From: Candidatus Cloacimonadota bacterium
GTDB lineage: Bacteria > Hydrothermota > E44-bin80
Direction: 5' to 3'
NCBI GenBank assembly: GCA_004375785.1
Contig: SOKM01000091.1
Span: forward strand, 1-15,409
Length of the DNA: 15,409 nucleotides
Both the position numbers and the translations under genes were made by a program. The notes under the pieces are model-generated. The model worked only from the letters and a program-made list of their open reading frames with translations, was not told the origin of the DNA and did no database searches. The stretch's first letter is position 1. Each line of letters starts with the position of its first letter. Shown piece by piece: positions 1-5,840 of this stretch.

Positions 1-242
1 TTCTTGTTGATAAGGCTCGTTCCACCGATTTTCTCAAAATGTTCAAAATCTACGATAAGTCTTTTTTCAACTTTGTAGAAATCTGTTAGGGAATTAAATG
101 CCTTTAATTCCCTCTCTTCTGTTTTTTGACCATAATTTATGTGTAAAAATGCAAGACGGAATTTCTTATGTGCAATTCCGCATACAACTGCACTGTCCAT
201 CCCGCCACTTACGAGAACAACCGCTAATTTCTTTTTCATCAT
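1..242 (-). CDS. queC: 7-cyano-7-deazaguanine (preQ0) synthase QueC, N-terminal part
   Basis: QueC makes preQ0 from 7-carboxy-7-deazaguanine with ATP and ammonia, in the cytoplasmic queuosine pathway. Only about 80 N-terminal codons lie in the window; the rest, including the family's C-terminal zinc-binding cysteines, is beyond the left edge. Seen here are a hydrophobic strand followed by SGGMDSAV (residues 11-18), the PP-loop ATP-pyrophosphatase signature, and HINYGQKTEERELKAF, the typical second QueC motif. Three in-frame ATGs (254-252, 242-240, 239-237) could start the protein. None has a good ribosome site, and I prefer 242 because only a few residues precede the first strand in this family. 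It lies downstream of queE on the same strand across a repeat-filled gap of about 200 bases. Identity is secure from the motif and the queD/queE neighbours. Confidence 0.9.
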   Translation of the reverse strand, partial: MMKKKLAVVLVSGGMDSAVVCGIAHKKFRLAFLHINYGQKTEERELKAFNSLTDFYKVEKRLIVDFEHFEKIGGTSLINK

Positions 243-250
243 TAATTCAG

Positions 251-292
251 GCATAAGGCATTAGACCAGAGACATAAGACCATGGACAAAAG
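251..292. repeat. degenerate 7-base tandem array, six units
   Basis: Read in steps of seven, the units are gcataag, gcattag, accagag, acataag, accatgg and acaaaag. Position 2 is always c, position 7 always g and the fourth base is mostly t or a. It lies in the queE-queC gap. At 295-318 it passes into three 8-base units, agaaattg, ggaaattg and acaaatta. No coding role is visible. Confidence 0.7.
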
Positions 293-357
293 TTAGAAAT
301 TGGGAAATTGACAAATTATCTTTCTTCTGTTTTCTGAGTTTCATTTTCTAAATTTAA

Positions 358-434
358 CCGTTGCGTAGTAACCATCCCGTTCCGAAGGGAACCATTCCCG
401 TTCATCGAAGATGAACCCATACCGTTGCTAGCAA
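358..434 (+). repeat. four tandem mini-hairpin modules (CCGTT ... AACCATTC family)
   Basis: CCGTT recurs at 358, 377, 398 and 422. After each one a short palindrome closes back to AA, and the first three modules continue with ACCATC, ACCATTC or a variant. The palindromic cores are TTGCGTAGTAA (one G-T wobble), TTCCGAAGGGAA, TTCATCGAAGATGAA and TTGCTAGCAA. The arms differ completely between modules but stay complementary, while the flanks are constant. The set lies just beyond the queE stop codon and reads antisense to queE and queC. Related modules occur at 3771-3870 and 15295-15318. Confidence 0.75.
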
Positions 435-450
435 TCTTCCCCCATCTTTA

Positions 451-1086
451 TCATGCTCCTCTTTTCACATTTTTCCAAATGTATTTATGCAACTGAAGAT
501 TTAATCTCACATTTAGGTCATCTTTTAGGATCCATTCAGCAAGTTTATCTGGTTGAAGGTGATTGTGTGCGGGAGAGAGATTTACAGTAAACCGTTCTGC
601 AAGAGAAAATTTATTAGAAATCCATTTTGTCCATTCGTAATCCTCTTTATTCATAATGACAATTTTTATCTCATCTTCTCTTTTTAATTTATCAAGATTT
701 TCCCATCTTGTTTTATCACTCTCTCCACTTCCGAGACATTTTATATCAAGGATTTTTATGACCTTCTTGTTGAGCCGCGATATATCAAGGGTGCCATTTG
801 TTTCAAGAAGAACGGTGTACTCATCCCTGATAAGACTATCTGTCAGTCCATAAACCTCTTCCTGAAGAAGTGGTTCTCCACCTGTAATCTCAACGGATTT
901 TATTCCATGTGATTTAATCCTATCAAGGAGTTTTTCTTCCGAAATTTCAAAACCCTCTTCATAAGCATAGGTTGTATCACAATAAGTGCATCTAAGATTG
1001 CAGCCTGTAAACCTTACAAAGATGAAAGGTAAACCTGCATAACTCGACTCCCCCTGAATGCTTTTGAATATTTCGTTTATTTTCAT
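451..1086 (-). CDS. queE: 7-carboxy-7-deazaguanine synthase QueE (radical SAM)
   Basis: QueE is the radical S-adenosylmethionine enzyme that contracts 6-carboxy-5,6,7,8-tetrahydropterin to 7-carboxy-7-deazaguanine, the step between QueD and QueC. The 211-residue protein has the expected length. It opens with NEIFKSIQGESSYAGLPFIFVRF, the family N-terminus. The iron-sulfur cluster ligands are Cys29, Cys33 and Cys36 (CNLRCTYCD), followed by the SAM-binding GGEPLLQ at residues 69-75 and LETNGT near residue 95. The ATG start at 1086 is fixed by the conserved N-terminus, although the ribosome site is poor and a 9-base repeat array begins a few bases upstream. It lies between queD and queC on the same strand, in pathway order, with gaps of 283 and about 200 bases rather than tight coupling. 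Confidence 0.96.
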   Translation of the reverse strand: MKINEIFKSIQGESSYAGLPFIFVRFTGCNLRCTYCDTTYAYEEGFEISEEKLLDRIKSHGIKSVEITGGEPLLQEEVYGLTDSLIRDEYTVLLETNGTLDISRLNKKVIKILDIKCLGSGESDKTRWENLDKLKREDEIKIVIMNKEDYEWTKWISNKFSLAERFTVNLSPAHNHLQPDKLAEWILKDDLNVRLNLQLHKYIWKNVKRGA

Positions 1087-1091
1087 TTTTT

Positions 1092-1181
1092 AAGAACGTT
1101 TAGTTCGTTTAAAACGTTAATATCGTTTAGATCGTTCATTTAGTTTATCTAGTCTTTTTAGTTTATTTGGTTTATTTAGTT
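1092..1181 (-). repeat. degenerate 9-base tandem array, ten units
   Basis: On the plus strand CGTT ends every nine bases at 1100, 1109, 1118, 1127 and 1136 (units aagaaCGTT, tagttCGTT, taaaaCGTT, aatatCGTT, tagatCGTT). The same phase continues with five units ending TAGTT or close to it (cattTAGTT, tatcTAGTC, ttttTAGTT, tattTGGTT, tattTAGTT). On the queE strand the first five read AACGannnn units directly upstream of the queE start. A five-unit AACGA array with the same period lies upstream of rfbD at 2747-2791. Confidence 0.8.
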
Positions 1182-1183
1182 TA

Positions 1184-1262
1184 TCATTCCGAGTATCCCT
1201 TCACAGGTTCAGGATAAACTCCTCGGAGCCTGTCCTGAGCGTATGCGAAGGAAAGCAATCTC
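1184..1262 (-). repeat. half copy of the CTCGCAATGAC / GAGATTGC repeat element
   Basis: On the minus strand this reads GAGATTGCTTTCCTTCGC, then (1240-1225) the 16-base GCTCAGGACAGGCTCC, and ends in CTCGGAATGA, a one-base variant of the element end. The 16-mer is identical in the copies at 3912-3927 and 11778-11793. The copy carries about 20 additional bases (1197-1224) not seen at that place in the others. Confidence 0.75.
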
Positions 1263-1268
1263 ATTAAT

Positions 1269-1340
1269 TACAGCGAAGCGTTTTCGTACAGCATGGCGTT
1301 TGTTTACAACGCAGTGTTTTCTTACAGCGTAGCATTTGTT
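1269..1340 (+). repeat. 18-base tandem array, four units
   Basis: Four consecutive 18-base units each start TACA: 1269-1286, 1287-1304, 1305-1322 and 1323-1340. A fifth, divergent start follows at 1341. The unit pattern is TACA, a 7-base core, then rTTTkyk. The cores are GCGAAGC, GCATGGC, ACGCAGT and GCGTAGC. In the third unit GC...GC is replaced by AC...GT, which keeps the two arms complementary. The period is twice that of the nearby 9-base array. It lies in the queD-queE gap. Confidence 0.75.
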
Positions 1341-1369
1341 TACATCTTACATCGTCCATCCCTTACAGG

Positions 1370-1735
1370 TTATTCTGTGTAAGTCACCGCATATTCATCC
1401 GTCTCCCACACCTTCACTGAATAGAGATATAATTTTCCTTTTAATTCCTTTTTTGTCTTTTCATAAATGAATTTTGCAATACTCTCGGCTGTTGGATTAT
1501 TTTTCTTAAAAAAGGAAATATCATTAAGATTTTTATGGTCGAGGCAATTGATTACATTTTTGGAAACCTTCTTGAGCTTTCTGAAATCAATACACATTCC
1601 AATTTTATTCGCCTTATCTGCTTTAACATTCACCTCCACCTTATAATTATGCCCGTGAAGTTGAGAGCAATTACCTTTATACCCTTTTATACTGTGCGCC
1701 GCTGAAAAATCTGTTTTAATAGATATTATAAACAT
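1370..1735 (-). CDS. queD: 6-carboxy-5,6,7,8-tetrahydropterin synthase QueD
   Basis: QueD converts dihydroneopterin triphosphate to 6-carboxytetrahydropterin, the first committed step of queuosine synthesis. From the ATG at 1735 the protein has 121 residues, the normal length. Zinc ligands are His14 (FSAAH), His27 and His29 (LHGHNY). Catalytic Cys23 lies four residues before His27. LDHKNLND (65-72) supplies the Asp-His pair, NPTAES follows, and Glu111 (VWET) binds the pterin. The frame stays open upstream to a TTG at 1771, which would add 12 residues unlike the family start. The ATG has an AAGGA-like site a few bases before it, so I prefer it. The motifs favour QueD over eukaryote-type pyruvoyl-tetrahydropterin synthase, as do the queE/queC neighbours. 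Confidence 0.94.
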   Translation of the reverse strand: MFIISIKTDFSAAHSIKGYKGNCSQLHGHNYKVEVNVKADKANKIGMCIDFRKLKKVSKNVINCLDHKNLNDISFFKKNNPTAESIAKFIYEKTKKELKGKLYLYSVKVWETDEYAVTYTE

Positions 1736-1782
1736 TTTCCTTAACTTAAATAAAAAAGCCTCAATTGTCAAGGAAAAAAATC

Positions 1783-1811
1783 TTTACAAACATTACTTTT
1801 TATGATATAGC
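1783..1811 (+). promoter_or_regulatory. candidate sigma-70 type promoter for rfbA
   Basis: TTTACA (1783-1788) is followed after 17 bases by TATAGC (1806-1811). TG at 1803-1804 forms an extended -10 element. It lies in the only divergent gap of the window, about 120 bases upstream of rfbA. The boxes match consensus at 5 of 6 and 4 of 6 positions. There is no experimental support. Confidence 0.4.
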
Positions 1812-1860
1812 AATTATGTTATGCGAGGACGAAAGATAGAAGAAAGAGTTGAGAACAATG

Positions 1861-1895
1861 AGATGTATGATGTATGATATACGATGTAGGATGGA
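1861..1895. repeat. degenerate 7-base tandem array, five units
   Basis: The units are agatgta, tgatgta, tgatata, cgatgta and ggatgga, with GAT at positions 2-4 of every unit. It sits in the rfbA leader between the candidate promoter and the ribosome site, so it would be transcribed into the 5' untranslated region. Confidence 0.7.
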
Positions 1896-1932
1896 AGCAT
1901 AAAGACAGGTAAAAAAGTAGAAGGAGGAGAGT

Positions 1933-2673
1933 ATGAAAGGTTTGATACTTTGTGGGGGACTCGGAACGCGACTTTCCCCACTTACAAAGATAACGAATAA
2001 ACACCTTCTCCCTGTTTATGGTAAACCTATGGTATATTATCCCATTTCAACACTTATAGATGCTGGTATCGAAGATATAATGATCGTAACAGGGGGAAAC
2101 AATGCGGGTGATTTCCTCCGTCTTCTCGGTAATGGGAGCGAGTTTGGATTAAAACACTTGAACTATACATTTCAGGAAAAAGAAGGCGGAATAGCGGAAG
2201 CAGTTGGCCTTGCAGAGCATTTTATTGGTGATTCCCAGTTTACTGTGATTCTAGGAGATAATATCCTTGACGGAAGCATAAAAAAGGCAGTGAAAGCATT
2301 TAAAAAACAAAAGGAGGGTGCAAAGGTTTTCCTGAAGGAAGTGGAAGATCCAGGGCAGTATGGTGTTGCTACAATAGAGGGCGAAAGAATAGTTGAGATC
2401 GCAGAGAAACCCGAGAACCCTAAATCAAATTTTGCTGTTATTGGAGTCTATATGTATGACAGTAAGGTTTTTGATATTGTGAAAAAACTGGCACCATCAG
2501 GAAGAGGGGAGTTAGAAATAACAGATGTTAATAATGCATACATAAAAAAGGAACAGATGACATATGAGATTTTTACAGGATGGTGGGGGGATGCAGGTGC
2601 TTCAGTAGATGCACTTTTCAAGGCAAACGAGTTTATAAGAGAGAAGAAGATACGCTTCTCTGATGTTAGATGA
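1933..2673 (+). CDS. rfbA: sugar-phosphate nucleotidylyltransferase, probable glucose-1-phosphate thymidylyltransferase (short form)
   Basis: This enzyme joins dTTP and glucose-1-phosphate to give dTDP-glucose, the entry to dTDP-rhamnose and related sugars for surface polysaccharides. The 246 residues carry the nucleotide-binding GGLGTRLSPLT (8-18), the substrate motif KHLLPVYGKPMVYYP (23-37), QEKEGGIAEA (81-90), the metal-binding LGDN (107-110), EKPENPKSNFAVIGVY and the late GRGELEITDVNN. At about 245 residues it matches the short form common in archaea and some bacteria rather than the roughly 290-residue enterobacterial RmlA, which has an extra C-terminal region. AAGGAGGAG ends three bases before the ATG, a strong start. 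rfbD follows after a 231-base gap. rfbB and rfbC are not in the window. Nucleotide specificity (dTTP or UTP) cannot be proved from sequence alone. Confidence 0.88.
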   Translation: MKGLILCGGLGTRLSPLTKITNKHLLPVYGKPMVYYPISTLIDAGIEDIMIVTGGNNAGDFLRLLGNGSEFGLKHLNYTFQEKEGGIAEAVGLAEHFIGDSQFTVILGDNILDGSIKKAVKAFKKQKEGAKVFLKEVEDPGQYGVATIEGERIVEIAEKPENPKSNFAVIGVYMYDSKVFDIVKKLAPSGRGELEITDVNNAYIKKEQMTYEIFTGWWGDAGASVDALFKANEFIREKKIRFSDVR

Positions 2674-2746
2674 CAAAAACCGCAGTAAACACAGTAGATT
2701 TATCCTTTGAAATGCGGAGCATATTTCACTGGAACGCAAAAAGATG

Positions 2747-2791
2747 AACGAAAATAACGAACTAAACGATATTAACGAAATAAACGAACTT
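2747..2791 (+). repeat. degenerate 9-base tandem array, five AACGA units
   Basis: AACG occurs at 2747, 2756, 2765, 2774 and 2783, exactly nine bases apart. The units are aacgaaaat, aacgaacta, aacgatatt, aacgaaata and aacgaactt: a fixed AACGA and a variable four-base tail. It lies in the leader of rfbD in the sense orientation, as the related array at 1092-1136 does relative to queE. Confidence 0.8.
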
Positions 2792-2810
2792 ATTGACAGA
2801 AAGCAAATAT

Positions 2811-2854
2811 GAGATTGCTTCCTTTGTGAATATAGGGGGTTTACTCGCAATGAC
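2811..2854 (+). repeat. short copy of the GAGATTGC / CTCGCAATGAC repeat element
   Basis: It starts with GAGATTGC (2811-2818) and ends with CTCGCAATGAC (2844-2854), the same ends as the copies at 3890-3947 and 11732-11813. The middle is shortened and lacks the 16-base core, but it keeps a GGTTTAC piece like the GAGTTTAC seen in the long copy. Confidence 0.65.
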
Positions 2855-2861
2855 ATCCTTT

Positions 2862-2884
2862 CGCAGGTGGAAGCCTGCGGCTAC
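2862..2884 (-). repeat. GTAG-type hairpin repeat
   Basis: On the minus strand it reads GTAGC, then a stem CGCAGGC / ACCTGCG around TTCC. The same design appears at 11211-11233 (GTAGC, CGCAGGCT, TT, AGCCTGCG) and 11574-11595 (GTAGAA, GCAGGT, TCC, ACCTGC). It lies about 20 bases before the rfbD start. Confidence 0.65.
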
Positions 2885-2904
2885 AGTATGGAGTTAAGGT
2901 TCAT

Positions 2905-3738
2905 ATGAAGATAGTCGTTACAGGTTCAGATGGTATGCTTGGCTGTGATCTTACTCTGAGACTTAGAGGAAGACATAGTGTTATAGGTGTTGATATAGAT
3001 GATATTGATATAGTTAATAAAGATGTCATTGATTATCTCATAGGGCTAAAACCGGATTTTATCTTCCATCTTGCGGCTTATACCAATGTAGATAAAGCAG
3101 AGAGTGAAAGAGAGAGGGTTCACAATATTAATGTTTGTGGAACTGAAAATATTGTAAATGCATGCAAAAGATTGAACATCCCTCTTGTTTTTATAAGTAC
3201 AGATTATGTTTTTGATGGTAAGAAAGAGACCTCTTATAATGTAAATGATAATCCTAATCCGATAAATTTCTATGGTGAAACCAAAAAAGAGGGAGAGGAA
3301 ATTATAACAACAATGCTTAAAAGATATTTTATCGTTCGCTCAAGCTGGCTCTTTGGAAGAAATGGCAAGAATTTTGTAAAAACAATCGCCTCTCTTGCCC
3401 AGAGCAAAGAAAATATCCAAGTGGTTGATGACCAGTGTGGCTCTCCAACATATACAAGGGATATTGCAGTCTCACTTGAAAAATTTTTATCAAGTGAGAA
3501 ATTTGGAACCTATCATATTACAAACAGTGGAACCTGTAGTTGGTGTGATTTTGCTAAAAAGATTGTCTTACTTTCTGGAAAGAAAACTGCGATTATCCCT
3601 ATAAAGAGTGAGAGCTTAACCAGGACAGCTAAAAGGCCCCGTAATTCTGTTCTTAATAATTCACTCTTTGAGGCGAGATTCAATTACAGAATGCCCACCT
3701 GGGAGGATGCGCTCGAGAGATATCTGTTAAATGAGTGA
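2905..3738 (+). CDS. rfbD: dTDP-4-dehydrorhamnose reductase
   Basis: RfbD reduces dTDP-4-dehydro-L-rhamnose to dTDP-L-rhamnose, the last step of the pathway. The 277-residue protein has the usual length. It is an extended short-chain dehydrogenase: the nucleotide-binding TGSDGMLG is at residues 6-13, HLAAYTNVDKAE at 55-66 is a hallmark of RfbD, STDYVFDG at 98-105 supplies the catalytic Thr/Ser, and Tyr123-x3-Lys127 (YGETK) is the catalytic pair. The C-terminal half has SSWLFG and TYHITNSG. The ATG is preceded by GGAG and AAGG sites. The 231-base leader holds three repeat types (9-base array, half element and GTAG hairpin), and gmhA follows after another repeat-filled gap. Assignment to RfbD over a general epimerase is firm on motifs. 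Confidence 0.93.
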   Translation: MKIVVTGSDGMLGCDLTLRLRGRHSVIGVDIDDIDIVNKDVIDYLIGLKPDFIFHLAAYTNVDKAESERERVHNINVCGTENIVNACKRLNIPLVFISTDYVFDGKKETSYNVNDNPNPINFYGETKKEGEEIITTMLKRYFIVRSSWLFGRNGKNFVKTIASLAQSKENIQVVDDQCGSPTYTRDIAVSLEKFLSSEKFGTYHITNSGTCSWCDFAKKIVLLSGKKTAIIPIKSESLTRTAKRPRNSVLNNSLFEARFNYRMPTWEDALERYLLNE

Positions 3739-3770
3739 GAATAAGGGATGGAAGATAAATTTAGAACGGT

Positions 3771-3870
3771 CCCACTACGCCAAGGCTTCGTAGGATAAAT
3801 ATGGGTTCTTCGACAAGCTCAGTACGGAGACTGATTCATCTGCGATGAACGGTAGTAGCTGCTTCGCAGC
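3771..3870 (-). repeat. tandem mini-hairpin modules (CCG ... family), minus orientation
   Basis: Read on the minus strand, CCG precedes successive palindromes: GCTGC-GAA-GCAGC (3858-3870), TTCATC-GCA-GATGAA (3835-3849), an imperfect TACTGAGCTTGTCGAAGAA module, and CTACG ... CGTAG (3775-3793). The second differs from the 401-415 hairpin only in its loop. Arms vary while the CCG flank and the AA/ACCCAT-like tail recur. The array is antisense to the flanking plus-strand genes, as at 358-434. Confidence 0.65.
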
Positions 3871-3889
3871 GGTTAAAGAAAGAAAATAT

Positions 3890-3947
3890 GAGATTGCTTT
3901 CCTTCGCATACGCTCAGGACAGGCTCCACTTCGATACTCGCAATGAC
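3890..3947 (+). repeat. half copy of the GAGATTGC / CTCGCAATGAC repeat element
   Basis: It starts GAGATTGCTTTCCTTCGC, contains GCTCAGGACAGGCTCC at 3912-3927 and ends CTCGCAATGAC at 3937-3947. These parts are shared with 1184-1262 (inverted) and 11732-11813. An ATG within its end (3943-3945) is in frame with gmhA and gives a misleading upstream start. Confidence 0.8.
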
Positions 3948-3973
3948 AAACTTAATAAACTTAAAAAATGACG

Positions 3974-4013
3974 CAGAGCAAGCCATGAACCGTATGGTGC
4001 ATGGCAAGCTCTG
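3974..4013. repeat. 40-base interrupted palindrome before gmhA
   Basis: The left arm CAGAGC-aa-GCCATG pairs with CATGGC-aa-GCTCTG, and ACC pairs with GGT near the centre. Seventeen of 20 positions in each arm can pair, counting one G-T. It lies about 28 bases before the gmhA TTG start, so in RNA it could form a hairpin upstream of the ribosome site. Confidence 0.6.
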
Positions 4014-4041
4014 TTACTCCAATAAAAGGGAGGAGAAAATT

Positions 4042-4617
4042 TTGGATTACAAAAATGAAATAAAGAAGGAGATGGAGGAGAGTCTGAATGTGAAGAAACA
4101 CCTAATCTCCGAATGTCTAAAGGATATAAATAAAGCTGTGGAAATGTTAATAGTTGCAATAAGAGAGGATAAAAAAATCTACCTTTGCGGAAATGGAGGG
4201 AGCGCTTCTGACAGTCAACATATTACCTGTGAACTGGTTGGCAGAATCAGGAAAAGGGACATCTCTATTCCGGCCTTCTCACTTGTTAGCAATGTATCTA
4301 CATTAACTGCACTTTCAAATGATTTTGGATATGACTCCATCTTTTCAAAGCAGTTAGCCGTTTATGCAAAAAGAGGTGATATTCTTATTGCAATATCAAC
4401 AAGTGGAAAGTCATTAAATGTAATTAAAGCAGTAGAGACAGCAAAAAAACTTAATATGAGAATAATTGTAATGACAGGAAAAATAGAAACGGAGTTATCA
4501 GAGATGACAGATGTGACCATAATGGTTCCATCTGATGACACACCAAGGATTCAGGAGGCTCATATTCTGATAGGTCATATCTTTGCTTCAATTCTTGAGA
4601 GAGAATTTGGGAAGTGA
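4042..4617 (+). CDS. gmhA: D-sedoheptulose 7-phosphate isomerase
   Basis: GmhA isomerises sedoheptulose-7-phosphate to glycero-manno-heptose-7-phosphate, the start of ADP- or GDP-heptose synthesis for LPS core or other surface glycans. From the TTG at 4042 the protein has 191 residues, the family length. The SIS domain shows LCGNGGSASDSQH (48-60), catalytic-type Glu64, STSGKSLNV, and RIQEAHILIGH with Gln171 and His179, equivalent to the E. coli active-site residues. A longer reading from the ATG at 3943 is possible. However, that ATG lies inside a repeat element, the added residues span a palindrome, and GGGAGGAG at 4028-4035 sits six bases before the TTG. I therefore choose TTG. The stop overlaps the ispE GTG by 4 bases, so the two are coupled. 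gmhB and hldE are not in the window. Confidence 0.9.
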   Translation: MDYKNEIKKEMEESLNVKKHLISECLKDINKAVEMLIVAIREDKKIYLCGNGGSASDSQHITCELVGRIRKRDISIPAFSLVSNVSTLTALSNDFGYDSIFSKQLAVYAKRGDILIAISTSGKSLNVIKAVETAKKLNMRIIVMTGKIETELSEMTDVTIMVPSDDTPRIQEAHILIGHIFASILEREFGK

Positions 4618-5495
4618 AAAGTATAAAAATAAAGGCATTTGCAAAGGTTAACCTAGGCTTAAGAATCCTTGAAAAGAGAGATGATGGATACCACAATATC
4701 GAGTCCATTCTTCAGACGATTTCTCTCTTTGACGAACTCAATATATCTCTCGCAGCAGAATCTATTGTTGTAACTGCTAATAATCCAGAACTCCCTCTCG
4801 ATGAGACCAATCTCTGCTATAAAGCAGCAGATATTTTATTGAAGAGAACAGGTCAAAAAAGAGGTGTTATCATCAACATAAAGAAAAATATTCCGATCGG
4901 AGCAGGGCTTGGCGGTGGGAGTTCAGATGCGGCTTCTGTCTTAACAGGATTGAATCTCTTACTTTCACTATCGCTGAATAAAGAAGAATTGAGAAAAATA
5001 GCAGTTTCCATAGGTTCAGATGTTCCTTTCTTTATTGATGGAGGAACAGCTTTCGTTTCTGGAAGAGGAGAGAAGATAGAGCCCATTAACAAAAAGATTC
5101 GTTTTAACTACCTTATTGTTTTCCCTGGTTTCAGTATTGATACAAAATGGGCATACGAAAAAATAAATTTCTTGACAAAAAGAGAAAATTATATTACTAT
5201 TTTCAATTGCTATTTTAACGATAGCAATTCAGGAAATCTTGAATTGCTGTTGAAAAATGATTTTGAGGAGGTGATGCTTGGAGAGTATGTAGAGCTTAAG
5301 AAGGTAAGGCGTTTTCTCATCCAGAATGGGGCAGTTTCCGTTTCCCTTTCTGGGAGTGGGTCATCAATCTTTGGGATTTTTGATGACATTATGAAGATGG
5401 ACAATGCACTTTCTTTTTTTGCTGGAAAGGGTTATTGGGCTAAGGAAGCATTTTCAATCAGGTCATCTGAAATTCCGCAATTTGCTTTAGAGTAA
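4614..5495 (+). CDS. ispE: 4-diphosphocytidyl-2-C-methyl-D-erythritol kinase
   Basis: IspE phosphorylates CDP-methylerythritol in the MEP route to isoprenoids. The 293 residues fit the family. AFAKVNLGLRI carries Lys11, the equivalent of the substrate-binding Lys10 in E. coli. PIGAGLGGGSSDAA (94-107) is the GHMP-kinase ATP loop. GSDVPFF carries Asp136, the catalytic base. SLSGSGSSIFG near residue 245 is the third GHMP motif. The GTG start overlaps the gmhA stop (GTGA), which fixes both ends and suggests translational coupling. spoVG follows after 12 bases. Next to spoVG, prs, rplY and pth this reproduces a gene order also seen in Firmicutes and Deltaproteobacteria. Confidence 0.96.
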   Translation: MKSIKIKAFAKVNLGLRILEKRDDGYHNIESILQTISLFDELNISLAAESIVVTANNPELPLDETNLCYKAADILLKRTGQKRGVIINIKKNIPIGAGLGGGSSDAASVLTGLNLLLSLSLNKEELRKIAVSIGSDVPFFIDGGTAFVSGRGEKIEPINKKIRFNYLIVFPGFSIDTKWAYEKINFLTKRENYITIFNCYFNDSNSGNLELLLKNDFEEVMLGEYVELKKVRRFLIQNGAVSVSLSGSGSSIFGIFDDIMKMDNALSFFAGKGYWAKEAFSIRSSEIPQFALE

Positions 5496-5507
5496 GGAGG
5501 AACAGGA

Positions 5508-5828
5508 ATGGAAATAACTGAAGTCAGAATCACACTGAGAGATGAGCCTAAGTTAAAAGCTTTTGCTAACATAACTCTGGATGACTGCTTTGTCATCAGA
5601 GGTCTAAAAATCATAGAAGGAACAAACGGCTTTTTTATCTCAATGCCATCCAGAAAGGGAAAAGACGGAACATACAGGGATATTGCTCACCCAATAAACA
5701 ACGAAACGCGAGAGAAAATAGAAAAAGTTATCCTTGATGAATATAAAAATGAACTCTCCAAGCAGGGTATTCCAACCGATGATGTAAAGATTTCCGAGAA
5801 ACCTGCGGTGGAAGGAGAGGTTCAGTAG
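5508..5828 (+). CDS. spoVG: SpoVG family nucleic-acid-binding regulator
   Basis: SpoVG proteins are small regulators that bind DNA or RNA. They were first known from sporulation and septation in Bacillus, but many non-spore-formers have them. The 106 residues start MEITEVRITLRDEPKLKAFA, the family opening, and contain DDCFVIRGLKIIEG (25-38) and FISMPSRKGKDGTYRDIAHPIN (43-64), its most conserved stretch. The last 20 residues are a variable charged tail. AAGGAGG (5494-5500) seven bases before the ATG is a near-perfect ribosome site. It lies directly after ispE and before tRNA-Gln. Nothing here implies sporulation; the role in this organism is unknown. Confidence 0.95.
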   Translation: MEITEVRITLRDEPKLKAFANITLDDCFVIRGLKIIEGTNGFFISMPSRKGKDGTYRDIAHPINNETREKIEKVILDEYKNELSKQGIPTDDVKISEKPAVEGEVQ

Positions 5829-5840
5829 AAGAAAATATTT

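Noticed and set aside
1092..1340. CRISPR-like array
   Set aside because: Units are 9 or 18 bases with no separate spacers, no 25-40 base repeats and no cas genes nearby.
1736..1771. TTGACA on the minus strand (1771-1766) as queD promoter, or TTG 1771 as the queD start
   Set aside because: A matching -10 would place the transcript start almost at the ATG, and the extra 12 residues do not fit the family. Both remain possible but unsupported.
2793..2821. TTGACA as a promoter -35 box for rfbD
   Set aside because: No acceptable -10 hexamer lies 16-18 bases downstream, and the site abuts a repeat element.
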